A stretch of 12,726 nucleotides of DNA from Anaerolinea sp. (GTDB lineage Bacteria > Chloroflexota > Anaerolineae > Anaerolineales > Anaerolineaceae), in assembly GCA_013824385.1 (NCBI GenBank), contig PNNU01000047.1:1-12726 (forward strand), given 5' to 3'. A model generated the notes under the pieces. That model was given only the letters and a program-made list of their open reading frames with translations. It made no database searches and was not told the DNA's origin. This document shows positions 1 through 7,695 of the stretch, piece after piece; position 1 is the first letter of the stretch, and every line of letters begins with the position of its first letter. Position numbers and translations under genes: made by a program.

Positions 1-62
1 AGGAGGAAATTAAGTTGATAATGGAATATAATCAAACAAAATATTACAAGGAGATAAAATTG
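1..62 (+). promoter_or_regulatory. Two Shine-Dalgarno sites with alternative starts for the M20 gene
   Basis: AGGAGG (1-6) sits 8 nt before in-frame TTG 15 and 14 nt before in-frame ATG 21. A second site, AAGGAG (48-53), sits 6 nt before in-frame TTG 60. The downstream site fits the family N-terminus better. The upstream site could give a longer form or drive a short leader reading into the gene. Confidence 0.5.
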
Positions 63-1445
63 GATACACGCAATCAAGCCCTTTCTTACGCAGCAACCAA
101 CTATGACAAGTTTCTCTCGGACCTAAAAGAATTAATCGCCATCCCATCGGTCTCTACTGAAGTCGATCGAAATGCGGATGTTAAGTTATGTGCTGAAACA
201 ATTGCCAAAAAAATTGCTTCATTAGGAATTGAACATGTTCAGATATTACCAACGCCAAAACACCCTATTGTCTATGGTGATTTCATGCATGCAGGTGCGG
301 ATCAACCAGTCATTCTGATCTACGGACATTATGATGTTCAACCGGTTGATCCCATCGAGTTGTGGAATACTTCTCCTTTTGAAGGGGTTAAAAAAGATGA
401 CTATTTATTTGGACGAGGCGCATCTGACATGAAAGGTCAGTTTATTGCCTGTCTCGCTGCCGTTGAATCCATTATGAAAACTGGCGAAATGCCAGTCAAT
501 ATCAAATTCATCCTTGAAGGCGAAGAAGAAATCGGATCACCCAGTCTGCACAAATTCCTTGTGGATCACACTGAATTGCTTAAAGCGGATGTTGTTCTCA
601 ACCCAGATACTGGCATGATTGCTCCAGATGTTCCCGCAATTATCTATGGGCTGAGAGGCCTGGCTTATTTTGAAATTCGTGTTTTTGGACCTGATCGCGA
701 CCTTCATTCAGGGACTTTTGGTGGAGTGGTTCACAACCCCGCCCAGGTGCTCTGTGAATTAATTGCAGGCATGCACGATACCGATGGTCATATCACTTTG
801 CCAGGCTTTTACGATACCGTTCTAACGTTGTCCACCCAGGAAAGAGAAGAACTGAATCGTTTGAATATGGATGACGCTTATTATGCTGCACAAGCAGGGG
901 TTAGTCAGGTAAAGGGCGAAAAAGGATACACATCCATCGAACGAATTGGCGCACGCCCCACGCTTGAAGTAAACGGATTCCTGTCAGGGTTTACCGGACC
1001 TGGCGCCAAGACGATTATCCCCGCTAAAGCCATGGCTAAAATTTCCACAAGGCTTGTTCCCAACCAGGACCCCAAAATAGTCCATCAACAAATGATTGAA
1101 TACATGAAACAAAATGCTCCTCAATCCATCCGATGGGAAGTTGAATTGATCAGTACCGGCAATCCCAGCATTTCAGATATCAATTTGCCTGAAACCAAGG
1201 CACTTGTAAAAGCATTTGAAACCGTTTATGGCATCAAACCTGTCTTCAAACGCGAAGGTGGATCCGTGCCTGTGACTGCTGATATGCAGGAGCTGCTTGG
1301 CATCGATTCAGTTTTAACTGGATTTGGATTGCCAGACGATAATATTCACTCACCTAATGAGAGATTGCACCTTCCCACTTGGGAAAAAGGTATTTTGACA
1401 TTGATCCATTTCTTTTTCAACGTTCAACCTAAAGGGGCAAAGTAA
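60..1445 (+). CDS. M20 family metallopeptidase (dipeptidase, CNDP/ArgE-like)
   Basis: Cytoplasmic two-zinc peptidase that probably cleaves dipeptides or acylated amino acids. Numbered from TTG 60 (461 aa), the family ligands are all present: His90 in GHYDVQP, bridging Asp123 in SDMKGQ, catalytic Glu156 and metal-binding Glu157 in EGEEEIGS, Asp183 in NPDTG, and His430 in DNIHSPNE. An intervening lid/dimerisation domain carries the DLHSGTFGG loop. The start is ambiguous. TTG 60 follows AAGGAG (48-53) by 6 nt and places the first residues just ahead of the family's N-terminal helix. TTG 15 or ATG 21, behind AGGAGG at 1-6, would add 13-15 residues that do not look like the family. It is the first gene visible in the + strand operon, 4 bp before the DUF1385 gene. 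The fold is certain; the substrate cannot be read from the sequence. Confidence 0.93.
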   Translation: MDTRNQALSYAATNYDKFLSDLKELIAIPSVSTEVDRNADVKLCAETIAKKIASLGIEHVQILPTPKHPIVYGDFMHAGADQPVILIYGHYDVQPVDPIELWNTSPFEGVKKDDYLFGRGASDMKGQFIACLAAVESIMKTGEMPVNIKFILEGEEEIGSPSLHKFLVDHTELLKADVVLNPDTGMIAPDVPAIIYGLRGLAYFEIRVFGPDRDLHSGTFGGVVHNPAQVLCELIAGMHDTDGHITLPGFYDTVLTLSTQEREELNRLNMDDAYYAAQAGVSQVKGEKGYTSIERIGARPTLEVNGFLSGFTGPGAKTIIPAKAMAKISTRLVPNQDPKIVHQQMIEYMKQNAPQSIRWEVELISTGNPSISDINLPETKALVKAFETVYGIKPVFKREGGSVPVTADMQELLGIDSVLTGFGLPDDNIHSPNERLHLPTWEKGILTLIHFFFNVQPKGAK

Positions 1446-1449
1446 AATA

Positions 1450-2340
1450 ATGAGCACTGATAAATTGAAGCTTCCATCATATGGCGGTCAAGCATTGATC
1501 GAAGGTGTTCTTATGCGTGGCTCCCACTACCTGGCAGCTGCATTTCGCGATCCCGCTGGAGAAATCCATATTCAAACTGAAGAATTGCATGGACTCTATA
1601 CATCAAAAATCGCTAAATGGCCGTTTTTTCGCGGATTAGTGATCATGTGGGATGCTATTGGGCTTGGTACCAAATACCTGACAGTATCAGCCAATCTTCA
1701 AACTGGTGAAGATGAAAAAATAGAAGGACCAGCTCTTTTTGGCACCCTCCTATTTTCATTTGCCCTCGCCATCGCGCTTTTCTTTTTAGCCCCGGCAGGT
1801 GCAGCCGCACTGTTTGAAAAATGGTTTTCTTTTACTCCCTTTTTTACCAATATGATTGAAGGAATAATTCGACTCATATTGGTAATTGGATATATTTGGG
1901 CAGTAGGAAAAATGCCGGATATCCGTCGTGTATTCTCTTATCATGGTGCCGAACATAAAACCATCAATGCCTTTGAGGCCGGGGCGGAATTAACACCCGA
2001 GGTGGTCAGCAAGTTTTCACTCCAACATCCTCGTTGCGGAACGGGTTTTATCCTGATCCTGGTAATCTTTTCAGTAATCCTTTTTACCCTGATTGGACCA
2101 CTGCCAAACATCGCCATTAGGCTGGCATCACGCGTTGTATTGTTGCCTGTCTTGATAATGGTAGCCTATGAATACATGCGTTTTGTTGCCAACCATTTGG
2201 ATAACGGATTTGTTCGATTGCTTTCTTTACCCGGAATGGCAATGCAAAAATTAACCACCAATGAACCTGATCTCAAAGTGTTGGAAGTTGCCATTACTGC
2301 GTTTAAATCGATGTATGATTTGGAAAACCCAGAGAAATAA
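1450..2340 (+). CDS. DUF1385 family membrane protein (YqhQ-like)
   Basis: Integral membrane protein of 296 aa whose biochemical role is unknown. The family is recognised from three conserved blocks: GGQALIEGVLMRG (residues 12-24), SYHGAEHKTINAFE (163-176) and HPRCGTGF (193-200). About four hydrophobic segments are visible, near 95-120, 137-153, 199-218 and 226-245. The histidine- and cysteine-rich motifs face the same region between segments 2 and 3 and may bind a metal or a cofactor, but that is inference. The start at ATG 1450 has only a weak GGGG upstream, so translation may depend on coupling to the M20 gene 4 bp before it. The stop codon shares one base with the start of the ComEA-like gene (TAATG). 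Homologues are widespread in Firmicutes and Chloroflexota. Confidence 0.9.
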   Translation: MSTDKLKLPSYGGQALIEGVLMRGSHYLAAAFRDPAGEIHIQTEELHGLYTSKIAKWPFFRGLVIMWDAIGLGTKYLTVSANLQTGEDEKIEGPALFGTLLFSFALAIALFFLAPAGAAALFEKWFSFTPFFTNMIEGIIRLILVIGYIWAVGKMPDIRRVFSYHGAEHKTINAFEAGAELTPEVVSKFSLQHPRCGTGFILILVIFSVILFTLIGPLPNIAIRLASRVVLLPVLIMVAYEYMRFVANHLDNGFVRLLSLPGMAMQKLTTNEPDLKVLEVAITAFKSMYDLENPEK

Positions 2341-2714
2341 TGAAGAATAAGTCAACTTTTCGGTTGATTTCAATCGGTTTTTTGTCAGGAATTATTTTTT
2401 CTGGGACTGTATTTATTGTACTTAATCTAATAATACATAACTCATCCCAAAACATTTTAATTGATCATCCATCGATATTAATTACTGAATCCGAACAAAG
2501 GTCAGGCATTTCATCAGATGGAAAAATTGACTTAAATCAAGCAACCCTCAAGGATCTTATAGCCCTGCCCGGTATTGGTGAAGCAAGAGCCAATGCCATT
2601 ATTGATTTCAGAGAAAAATATGGTGCATTTGAAGATCTCTCCGAATTATCCTATGTGCCCGGGATTGGGAATATACTCTTAAATTCCATTCAGGACTTGG
2701 TTATAATCAATTGA
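2340..2714 (+). CDS. ComEA-like helix-hairpin-helix membrane-anchored protein
   Basis: A 124 aa protein with one N-terminal membrane segment (about residues 8-31), a short polar linker, and a C-terminal double helix-hairpin-helix domain (62-122). The two hairpins are LPGIG (76-80) and VPGIG (106-110), preceded by the DLNQATLKDL block typical of the ComEA family. ComEA proteins bind double-stranded DNA outside the membrane and deliver it to the ComEC channel. This copy is short: it lacks the SLBB domain that Bacillus ComEA carries between anchor and HhH. No comEC or other competence gene is in view, so a role in transformation is inference; an envelope DNA-binding role is the safe reading. The gene is coupled to the DUF1385 gene by a 1-bp stop/start overlap. 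Confidence 0.82.
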   Translation: MKNKSTFRLISIGFLSGIIFSGTVFIVLNLIIHNSSQNILIDHPSILITESEQRSGISSDGKIDLNQATLKDLIALPGIGEARANAIIDFREKYGAFEDLSELSYVPGIGNILLNSIQDLVIIN

Positions 2715-2739
2715 TATTGAACCTATAAAGGAATGAATT

Positions 2740-3183
2740 ATGCTAACAAAAAATACATTCGAAGATGCACTTCATGATGCGATGCGTCAAAAAGATGAGA
2801 CGGCAAAAAATACATATAAAATCTTGCTCTCATCAATTAAAATGATTGAAATTGAAAAAGGCATTACTGCAGACGACGCTTTGATTCAAACCATCCTTCA
2901 AAAAGAAATCAAGATGCGCCGTGAATCAATCAGTGAATTTCAAAAAGGCGACCGTGCAGATCTTATCAAACTTGCCGAAATTGAAATCACCATTTTAGAG
3001 AAATTCCTGCCAGCTCAAATGGGTGATGAAGAGATCAAGAAACTAGCTGAAGAAGCTATCAAAGAAGTAAATGCCGCTCAACCTTCGGATATGGGAAAAG
3101 TAATGAAAGTTTTGATCCCCAAATTAGCCGGCAAGGCTTCTGCGGACCGAATCAGCGCAGTAGTTCGATCTTTACTCTCTTAA
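2740..3183 (+). CDS. GatB/YqeY domain-containing protein
   Basis: Small soluble helical protein (147 aa) matching the stand-alone GatB/YqeY family, which resembles the C-terminal tRNA-interacting tail of the aspartyl/glutamyl-tRNA amidotransferase subunit GatB. Recognisable segments are the N-terminal DAMRQKDETAKNTYKILLS helix, the KEIKMRRESISEFQKGDR block in the middle, the EKFLPAQM turn, and the C-terminal 'DMGKVMKVL' and 'GKASADRISAVVRSLL' helices. The exact function of free YqeY is not settled; a tRNA-related or amidotransferase-related role is inferred by homology. It has a good ribosome-binding site, AAAGGA at 2727-2732, 7 nt before ATG 2740. It lies 10 bp upstream of pgpH, echoing the yqeY-phoH-pgpH cluster of Firmicutes. 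Confidence 0.92.
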   Translation: MLTKNTFEDALHDAMRQKDETAKNTYKILLSSIKMIEIEKGITADDALIQTILQKEIKMRRESISEFQKGDRADLIKLAEIEITILEKFLPAQMGDEEIKKLAEEAIKEVNAAQPSDMGKVMKVLIPKLAGKASADRISAVVRSLLS

Positions 3184-3193
3184 ATCTGTAATC

Positions 3194-5293
3194 GTGACAT
3201 CCTTACCTGTTCGTTTTATTCAGAATAAATCGTCCCGTAAATTTTATCGCATCGGGTTGCTAATCCTGTCTGCCGGGCTTGTCCTCGCATCGCTTGTTCT
3301 ACCTATAGCTTTGCGCCCTTCTTCTTTACCGGTAAAACTTGGGGATGTAGCCCCACAAACTTTTGTGGCTTCGAGAACTTTATCCTATGAAAGCACAGTT
3401 TTAACCGAAAACGCACGTGAAACTGCCTCAAAGGCGATAGCTGACCGTTACCTGCCAATGGATATCACTATTTCACGAATGCAGATCAAGAATATTCAGC
3501 AACTGATCTCTAAAATATCATTGATCCGGGCAGATAAAACCATCCAATTCGAACATAAAATCATAATGCTGATGCAATTTGAAGATGTAGCACTTACTCA
3601 AAATGCTATAAACCTAATATTACAAATGAGTGAACTGGAATGGAATGTGGTTTCTCAGGAAACAATCTCAGCGCTGGAACGCTCGATGCGCAATACAATC
3701 CGCAATTATCAGGTTGAAGAAGTTCGATACAATCTGCCTTCATTAATCAGTTACACCCTGCCTGATCGTTTTGTTTTTATTGTCGATGAATTGGCAAGTC
3801 CATTTATTATTGAGAATAGTCTCTTTTCAGAAAAAGATACTGAATCCGCCAAACAACAAGCTAGAGACGCAGTTCAGCCAATCACTCGCACTTACGTTCA
3901 AAATCAAACCATTGCCCTTAAAGGCCAAATCATCAGTGCGGAACAACTTGAAGCCTTACAGTTGTTTGGATTAATCAAACCAGCTAATAAAATTCAGGAT
4001 TTAATTGCTGCCGGTTCAATTGTGGCAGTGCTTGCCGGTTTTATAGTCCTTTATTTCACCCGGAGGCAAGTTTCCCCAATGGGTGATCTGAAAAGTCTAA
4101 CCGTTATAGCAATTGGATTCCTACTATTTTTATATGGAGCCAGGTTCCTTATTCCTAATCGCGCCATAATTCCCTACTTTTTTCCCATTTCTGCATATGC
4201 ACTCATCCTGGTAACCCTTTTCAATCTTGAAATCGGGATTATCTTTTCGCTTGCTCTCAGCATTTTGGCAGCTTATGGATTAAGTAATTCCCTCGACCTA
4301 ACCCTTTTTTACATGATCTCCAGTATCATCGCTGCACTTGCCATCGGAAAAGGACGCAGGATTTCCAGCTTCTTTGTATCCGCTATCGCCATATCCATCG
4401 CCAGCAGTCTGGTTTTAGTCGCCTATAAATTAACTGATCCACTTTCTGATTTAGTCGGATTACTCACGTTGATTGGTGTTTCTTTCTTGAATGGCGTCGC
4501 CTCAGCGAGTTTAGCCTTATTACTTCAATATATACTTTCGCAATTATTGGGTCTCGTTACGCCAATCTTTCTTCTTGAGATATCTCGTCCTGACCATCCG
4601 TTGTTAAAATATTTATTGCAAAACGCTCCTGGAACTTACCAACATTCGCTGCAAGTTTCCAATCTGGCCGAACAAGCAGCGGAAGCTATTAGTGCGGACG
4701 CACTTCTAACCCGCGTCGGTACTCTTTATCATGACATTGGTAAATCACTGAATGCGCCATTTTTTGTTGAAAACCAGGTCCCTGGCAAGTTAAACACACA
4801 TGATGACCTTGATGCGATAATTGCCGCCCAAATTATCATCCAACATGTTCAAGATGGAATTAACCTAGCTAACAAACACCGCTTGCCTGCCAGGATAAAG
4901 GAATTTATTCGAGAACACCACGGCACTCAATTTACCAGGTATCAATATAATCGGGCACTTGAAAAAGCAAACAACGATCCGACTAAAGTGGATAAAGAAT
5001 TATTCCGCTATCCCGGACCCAAACCCCGCTCAAAAGAGACAGCGCTGGTAATGCTGGCTGATGGATGTGAAGCTCGAGCTCGGGCTGAACTGCCAAAAAC
5101 AACAGAAGAGTTGGAACGTCTTGTAAAAAGTGTTTTCGATTATTGCCTTAAAGAAGGTCAATTTGATAAAACAAATCTAACACTTAAAGACATGAAAATT
5201 GCTCAGGAGTCCTTTATCAATACCCTTTCAAATACTTATCACCCTCGGATTCAATATCCCGAGAGTTTGGCAGAAAAACTGGAAAAAGTATGA
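3194..5293 (+). CDS. pgpH: 7TM-HD family cyclic-di-AMP phosphodiesterase (PgpH-like)
   Basis: Membrane-bound phosphodiesterase expected to hydrolyse c-di-AMP to pApA, controlling potassium and osmotic homeostasis. Its 699 aa contain an N-terminal membrane helix (19-40), a large extracytoplasmic sensor region (41-268, the 7TMR-HDED part), about seven further membrane helices (270-447), and a cytoplasmic HD domain (about 475-640). The HD ligands of the family are intact: His484 in TYQHSLQV, His513-Asp514 in YHDIGK, His536-Asp537 in THDD, His551, the His575-His576 pair in EHHGT, and Asp623 in LADGCEA. The family motif RYPGPKP is also present. The start is GTG 3194 without a clear Shine-Dalgarno site, so the exact N-terminus is unsure. 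The 3' end overlaps ybeY by 4 bp (ATGA). No diadenylate cyclase is in the window. Confidence 0.93.
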   Translation: MTSLPVRFIQNKSSRKFYRIGLLILSAGLVLASLVLPIALRPSSLPVKLGDVAPQTFVASRTLSYESTVLTENARETASKAIADRYLPMDITISRMQIKNIQQLISKISLIRADKTIQFEHKIIMLMQFEDVALTQNAINLILQMSELEWNVVSQETISALERSMRNTIRNYQVEEVRYNLPSLISYTLPDRFVFIVDELASPFIIENSLFSEKDTESAKQQARDAVQPITRTYVQNQTIALKGQIISAEQLEALQLFGLIKPANKIQDLIAAGSIVAVLAGFIVLYFTRRQVSPMGDLKSLTVIAIGFLLFLYGARFLIPNRAIIPYFFPISAYALILVTLFNLEIGIIFSLALSILAAYGLSNSLDLTLFYMISSIIAALAIGKGRRISSFFVSAIAISIASSLVLVAYKLTDPLSDLVGLLTLIGVSFLNGVASASLALLLQYILSQLLGLVTPIFLLEISRPDHPLLKYLLQNAPGTYQHSLQVSNLAEQAAEAISADALLTRVGTLYHDIGKSLNAPFFVENQVPGKLNTHDDLDAIIAAQIIIQHVQDGINLANKHRLPARIKEFIREHHGTQFTRYQYNRALEKANNDPTKVDKELFRYPGPKPRSKETALVMLADGCEARARAELPKTTEELERLVKSVFDYCLKEGQFDKTNLTLKDMKIAQESFINTLSNTYHPRIQYPESLAEKLEKV

Positions 5294-5763
5294 TAACGAT
5301 TCAAATTAACAAGAAATTTGCAGAAAAAATCTCTACTCAATTGCTAGAGGAAACAGCTAAAAAAATATTTTCTCACATGGAAATTGAACCTCAAACAGAT
5401 CTTTCCATTTTGATTGAAACCGATTCGATTTTGAAGAAATACAATCGCCTTTACCGTGGTTTTGACCAACCCACTGATGTACTTTCCTTTGAATCAAACG
5501 AGATTAATCCAGAAACTGGAGCCAGTTGCCTTGGGGATATCGCGATTTCTTTTCCCACCGCAGAAAGACAAGCCGCGGAGGCTGGGCATCCAGTTGAAAA
5601 TGAGATCATCCTACTGCTGGTGCATGCCGTTTTGCATCTTACCGGTTATGACCACAACACAAAAGAAGAAAAACAACAAATGTGGGCTGAACAGCAATCA
5701 GTATTGGAGTACCTCGGTATAAAAATTAACCGCATCTCAGGTGATGAAGAATTTCATGATTAA
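5290..5763 (+). CDS. ybeY: rRNA maturation endoribonuclease YbeY
   Basis: Single-strand endoribonuclease (157 aa) with one catalytic zinc. In well studied bacteria it takes part in 16S rRNA 3'-end processing and late ribosome quality control. The UPF0054 signature is intact: HAVLHLTGYDH supplies zinc ligands His112, His116 and His122, and the preceding NRLYRGFDQPTDVLSF block contains the conserved Arg56. The length is normal for the family. It starts with an ATG that overlaps the TGA of pgpH, a common arrangement for this gene pair, and its end overlaps the start of the dgkA-like gene. This points to translational coupling through all three genes. Confidence 0.96.
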   Translation: MITIQINKKFAEKISTQLLEETAKKIFSHMEIEPQTDLSILIETDSILKKYNRLYRGFDQPTDVLSFESNEINPETGASCLGDIAISFPTAERQAAEAGHPVENEIILLLVHAVLHLTGYDHNTKEEKQQMWAEQQSVLEYLGIKINRISGDEEFHD

Positions 5764-6136
5764 TATTAAAGCAATTTTTAAGTCAATTAATTATGCATTT
5801 GAAGGTCTATTGCATGTAATCAAAACCCAAAATAACGCTCGTGTACATCTATTGGTTACTCTGATCGTTCTTGGATTTAGTATTTGGTTAAAATTGGATG
5901 CAATCGAAAGCTGTCTTATTTTGATTGCCATTTCTATTGTTTGGATTGCAGAATGCTTCAACACCACACTAGAAAGCTTTTTTGACCTGGTCAATCCTGA
6001 GCCGCATCCGTTGGTAAAACATGGAAAAGACAGCGGCGCCGCAGCAGTATTGGTAGCCGCTTTCCTTAGTGTCGCCATCGGCATCATTGTGCTCGGTCCG
6101 CCACTCATTCAAAAGATTCAATCGATTTTGAGGTAA
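5756..6136 (+). CDS. dgkA: Diacylglycerol kinase / undecaprenol kinase family protein (DgkA)
   Basis: Small integral membrane lipid kinase (126 aa from ATG 5756). In monoderm bacteria this family usually phosphorylates undecaprenol, recycling the carrier lipid for cell-wall synthesis; in Proteobacteria it acts on diacylglycerol. Which lipid is used here cannot be read directly. Family motifs are present: NYAFEGL with Glu16, the amphipathic KTQNNARVH segment, AECFNTTLE with catalytic Glu66 and metal-binding Glu73, and KDSGAAAVL (91-99). Three membrane helices are visible near 31-46, 50-68 and 95-115. ATG 5756 is preceded by AGGTGA (5739-5744) at a slightly long spacing; ATG 5744 or GTG 5741 are alternatives adding 4-5 residues. 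The gene overlaps ybeY by 8 bp and is followed after 2 bp by the TIM-barrel gene. Confidence 0.9.
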   Translation: MINIKAIFKSINYAFEGLLHVIKTQNNARVHLLVTLIVLGFSIWLKLDAIESCLILIAISIVWIAECFNTTLESFFDLVNPEPHPLVKHGKDSGAAAVLVAAFLSVAIGIIVLGPPLIQKIQSILR

Positions 6137-6138
6137 AA

Positions 6139-6984
6139 ATGGAAAACACATCCTCCATGCTCTTCGGTACCGTTGGAACACCAATTTCCACTCCTAAAAA
6201 ACCGGGTGGAAGTATTGGCGCCATTCAAACTTTGAAGGAGTTGAATTTGGGAGCGATGGAACTTGGCTGGGTGCAGTCGGTGAGAGTCACTGAAGAGAAA
6301 TGTGCAGAAATTCGTAAAACCGCATTATCTTGCCAAATTGAGTTGAGTGTTCATGCCCCTTACTACATCAACTTAAATGCCAACGACGTAGAATGGCCAA
6401 AATCCCGCCAGCGTCTGATGGATGCAGCCCATTATGGCAACCTTGCAGGTGCTACTGATATCATTTTCCATCCGGGATCCTATTTTGAACAACCCGCAGA
6501 AGAAGTCTTAAAAACCGCTCTCCCAAGATTGTCAGAATGTGTTGCTGAATTGCGAAGAAACAACAATCCGGCCACTTTACGACCTGAAACCATGGGTAAA
6601 TCAGCCATGCTTGGGTCATTTGAAGACACCCTTGTCATGAGCAAAGAGATTGAAGGTGTTCTACCTTGTCTGGATTTTGCGCATCTTCATGCCCGACCTG
6701 GCGACGGTTCAATAAATTCGGCAGATGAGTGGAAAATTATGATTGAGGCTTATATCAAAGCTCTTGGAGAAGCTTCTCTCAAGAAATTGCATATTCACTT
6801 GAGCGGAATTGAATATTCCCTCAAAGGCGAGAAAAACCATCTGCCTATTAGGGAATCCGATTTGAATATTCAACAACTTCTTGAAACACTTAAGAAAACA
6901 GGTTGTTCCGGTCGTATCTTGTGCGAAAGTCCAATCCTCGAAGAGGATGCACTCTTTATGCAAGACCTTTGGAAGTCCTTGTAA
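6139..6984 (+). CDS. Endonuclease IV-like TIM-barrel protein (AP endonuclease 2 superfamily)
   Basis: A 281 aa TIM barrel of the Nfo / xylose-isomerase-like superfamily, probably a metal-dependent abasic-site endonuclease of the archaeal or Chloroflexota type. Metal-ligand positions can be matched to E. coli Nfo from memory: His72 (SVHAPYY), His111 (FHPGSY), Glu150 (LRPETMGK), Asp179 and His182 (LDFAHLHA), His220 or His218 (LHIHLSG), His234 (EKNHLPI) and Glu263 (CESP). The Nfo Asp that sits two residues before the last His (Asp229 in E. coli) is Lys232 here, so the third metal site may differ. GAGG (6130-6133) lies 5 nt before ATG 6139. ATG 6157 (Met7) is an alternative start close to the first strand of the barrel. 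It ends the + strand operon and meets the response regulator tail-to-tail. A sugar isomerase role is possible but less likely. Confidence 0.8.
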   Translation: MENTSSMLFGTVGTPISTPKKPGGSIGAIQTLKELNLGAMELGWVQSVRVTEEKCAEIRKTALSCQIELSVHAPYYINLNANDVEWPKSRQRLMDAAHYGNLAGATDIIFHPGSYFEQPAEEVLKTALPRLSECVAELRRNNNPATLRPETMGKSAMLGSFEDTLVMSKEIEGVLPCLDFAHLHARPGDGSINSADEWKIMIEAYIKALGEASLKKLHIHLSGIEYSLKGEKNHLPIRESDLNIQQLLETLKKTGCSGRILCESPILEEDALFMQDLWKSL

Positions 6985-6987
6985 GGT

Positions 6988-7641
6988 TTATAAATAATCC
7001 CGTAGATTATGTTCTACGGCATATGCTGCGGCTTCAGCTCGATTGCTGACACCCAGTTTTGAAAGAATACTGCTGACATAATTACGTACTGTGCCTTCAC
7101 CTAAAAAGAGCGCTTTGGCAATCTCACGATTGGTTCTGCCTTCAGAGACCAATAAAAGCACATGCTTTTCTTGTTGTGAAAGTGTGGAAAAAGCTGAAGA
7201 CTCTTCTTCTTTGACTGCTCTGCGAACTTCTTGAAAAACACGTTGGGTTACAGCAGGATCCAGTAATGCTTCTCCTCTACCAACGGCCTCGATTGCTTTC
7301 ATCAAATCATCGGCGTTAATTTGTTTCAATACATATCCAGATGCGCCTGCCCTGATGGCTGAGAACAGCATATCATCCTCTGCATAAGAGGTGAGCATGA
7401 TGACTCGAATTTCAGGGAATTTTTTGATGATTTCTTCGCAAACCTCAATACCTGATGTTCCAGGTAACCTAATATCCATTAATACCACATCGGGCATCAA
7501 CCGCTCAACCTGTTCAAGAGCTTCTTTGGCATTTCCGGCTTCGCCAATTACTTCAAATTGCGGGTGACGTTCAAGTAATGATTTCAGCCCCAGTCTTACT
7601 ACTTCATGGTCATCAACCAGAATAATCCGTTGCTTTGTCAT
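6988..7641 (-). CDS. NarL/FixJ-family response regulator (DosR/LiaR-like)
   Basis: Two-component transcription factor of 217 aa. The receiver domain (about 4-120) has the acidic pair Asp10-Asp11, phosphoacceptor Asp56 in LMDIRLPG, Thr84 in LTSY and Lys106 in YVLKQI. The LuxR-type DNA-binding domain (about 150-213) has the typical [22 protein letters not shown] start and the [14 protein letters not shown] recognition helix. The overall sequence resembles DosR/DevR of Actinobacteria, but the signal cannot be deduced. AAAGGAG, read from 7652 to 7646 on the - strand, precedes ATG 7641 by 4 nt. No histidine kinase gene is adjacent, so it is an orphan in this window. A promoter with a repeated motif lies immediately upstream, between it and xthA, which suggests transcription independent of xthA. 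Confidence 0.95.
   Translation of the reverse strand: MTKQRIILVDDHEVVRLGLKSLLERHPQFEVIGEAGNAKEALEQVERLMPDVVLMDIRLPGTSGIEVCEEIIKKFPEIRVIMLTSYAEDDMLFSAIRAGASGYVLKQINADDLMKAIEAVGRGEALLDPAVTQRVFQEVRRAVKEEESSAFSTLSQQEKHVLLLVSEGRTNREIAKALFLGEGTVRNYVSSILSKLGVSNRAEAAAYAVEHNLRDYL
7000..7019 (-). terminator. Hairpin at the 3' end of the response-regulator gene
   Basis: Perfect 7-bp inverted repeat CCGTAGA (7000-7006) and TCTACGG (7013-7019) with a 6-nt loop. On the - strand it lies in the last codons of the regulator and is followed by GATTATTTAT, an imperfect T-rich tract over the stop codon. It may be a weak intrinsic terminator for the regulator. The + strand operon has no T-tract after this hairpin. 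Confidence 0.35.
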
Positions 7642-7666
7642 TGTTCTCCTTTAAGTAAAAAAACCA

Positions 7667-7695
7667 CTTGACTAATTATACTTGACTAAAGTCAA
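7667..7695 (-). promoter_or_regulatory. Promoter and operator-like repeats upstream of the response regulator
   Basis: On the - strand a perfect TATAAT lies at 7680-7675, about 34 nt before the regulator start, with no recognisable -35 at 16-18 bp. Around it are three copies of a TTGACT half-site: CTTGACTAA at 7667-7675 and again at 7681-7689 (14-bp period), and the inverted AGTCAA at 7690-7695. The last two form the palindrome TTGACT-AA-AGTCAA. A strong -10, no -35 and symmetric half-sites suggest control by a dimeric activator or repressor, possibly the regulator itself. The palindrome overlaps the stop codon of xthA. Confidence 0.5.

Noticed and set aside
2679..2707. TATAAT at 2702-2707 with TTAAAT at 2679-2684 as a promoter for GatB/YqeY
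   Set aside because: The -35 is poor and the site lies in the 3' codons of an AT-rich gene inside a tightly packed operon; it may be chance.
5791..6184. Antisense open frames opposite dgkA and the TIM-barrel start
   Set aside because: The + strand products carry intact family motifs; the antisense products have none.
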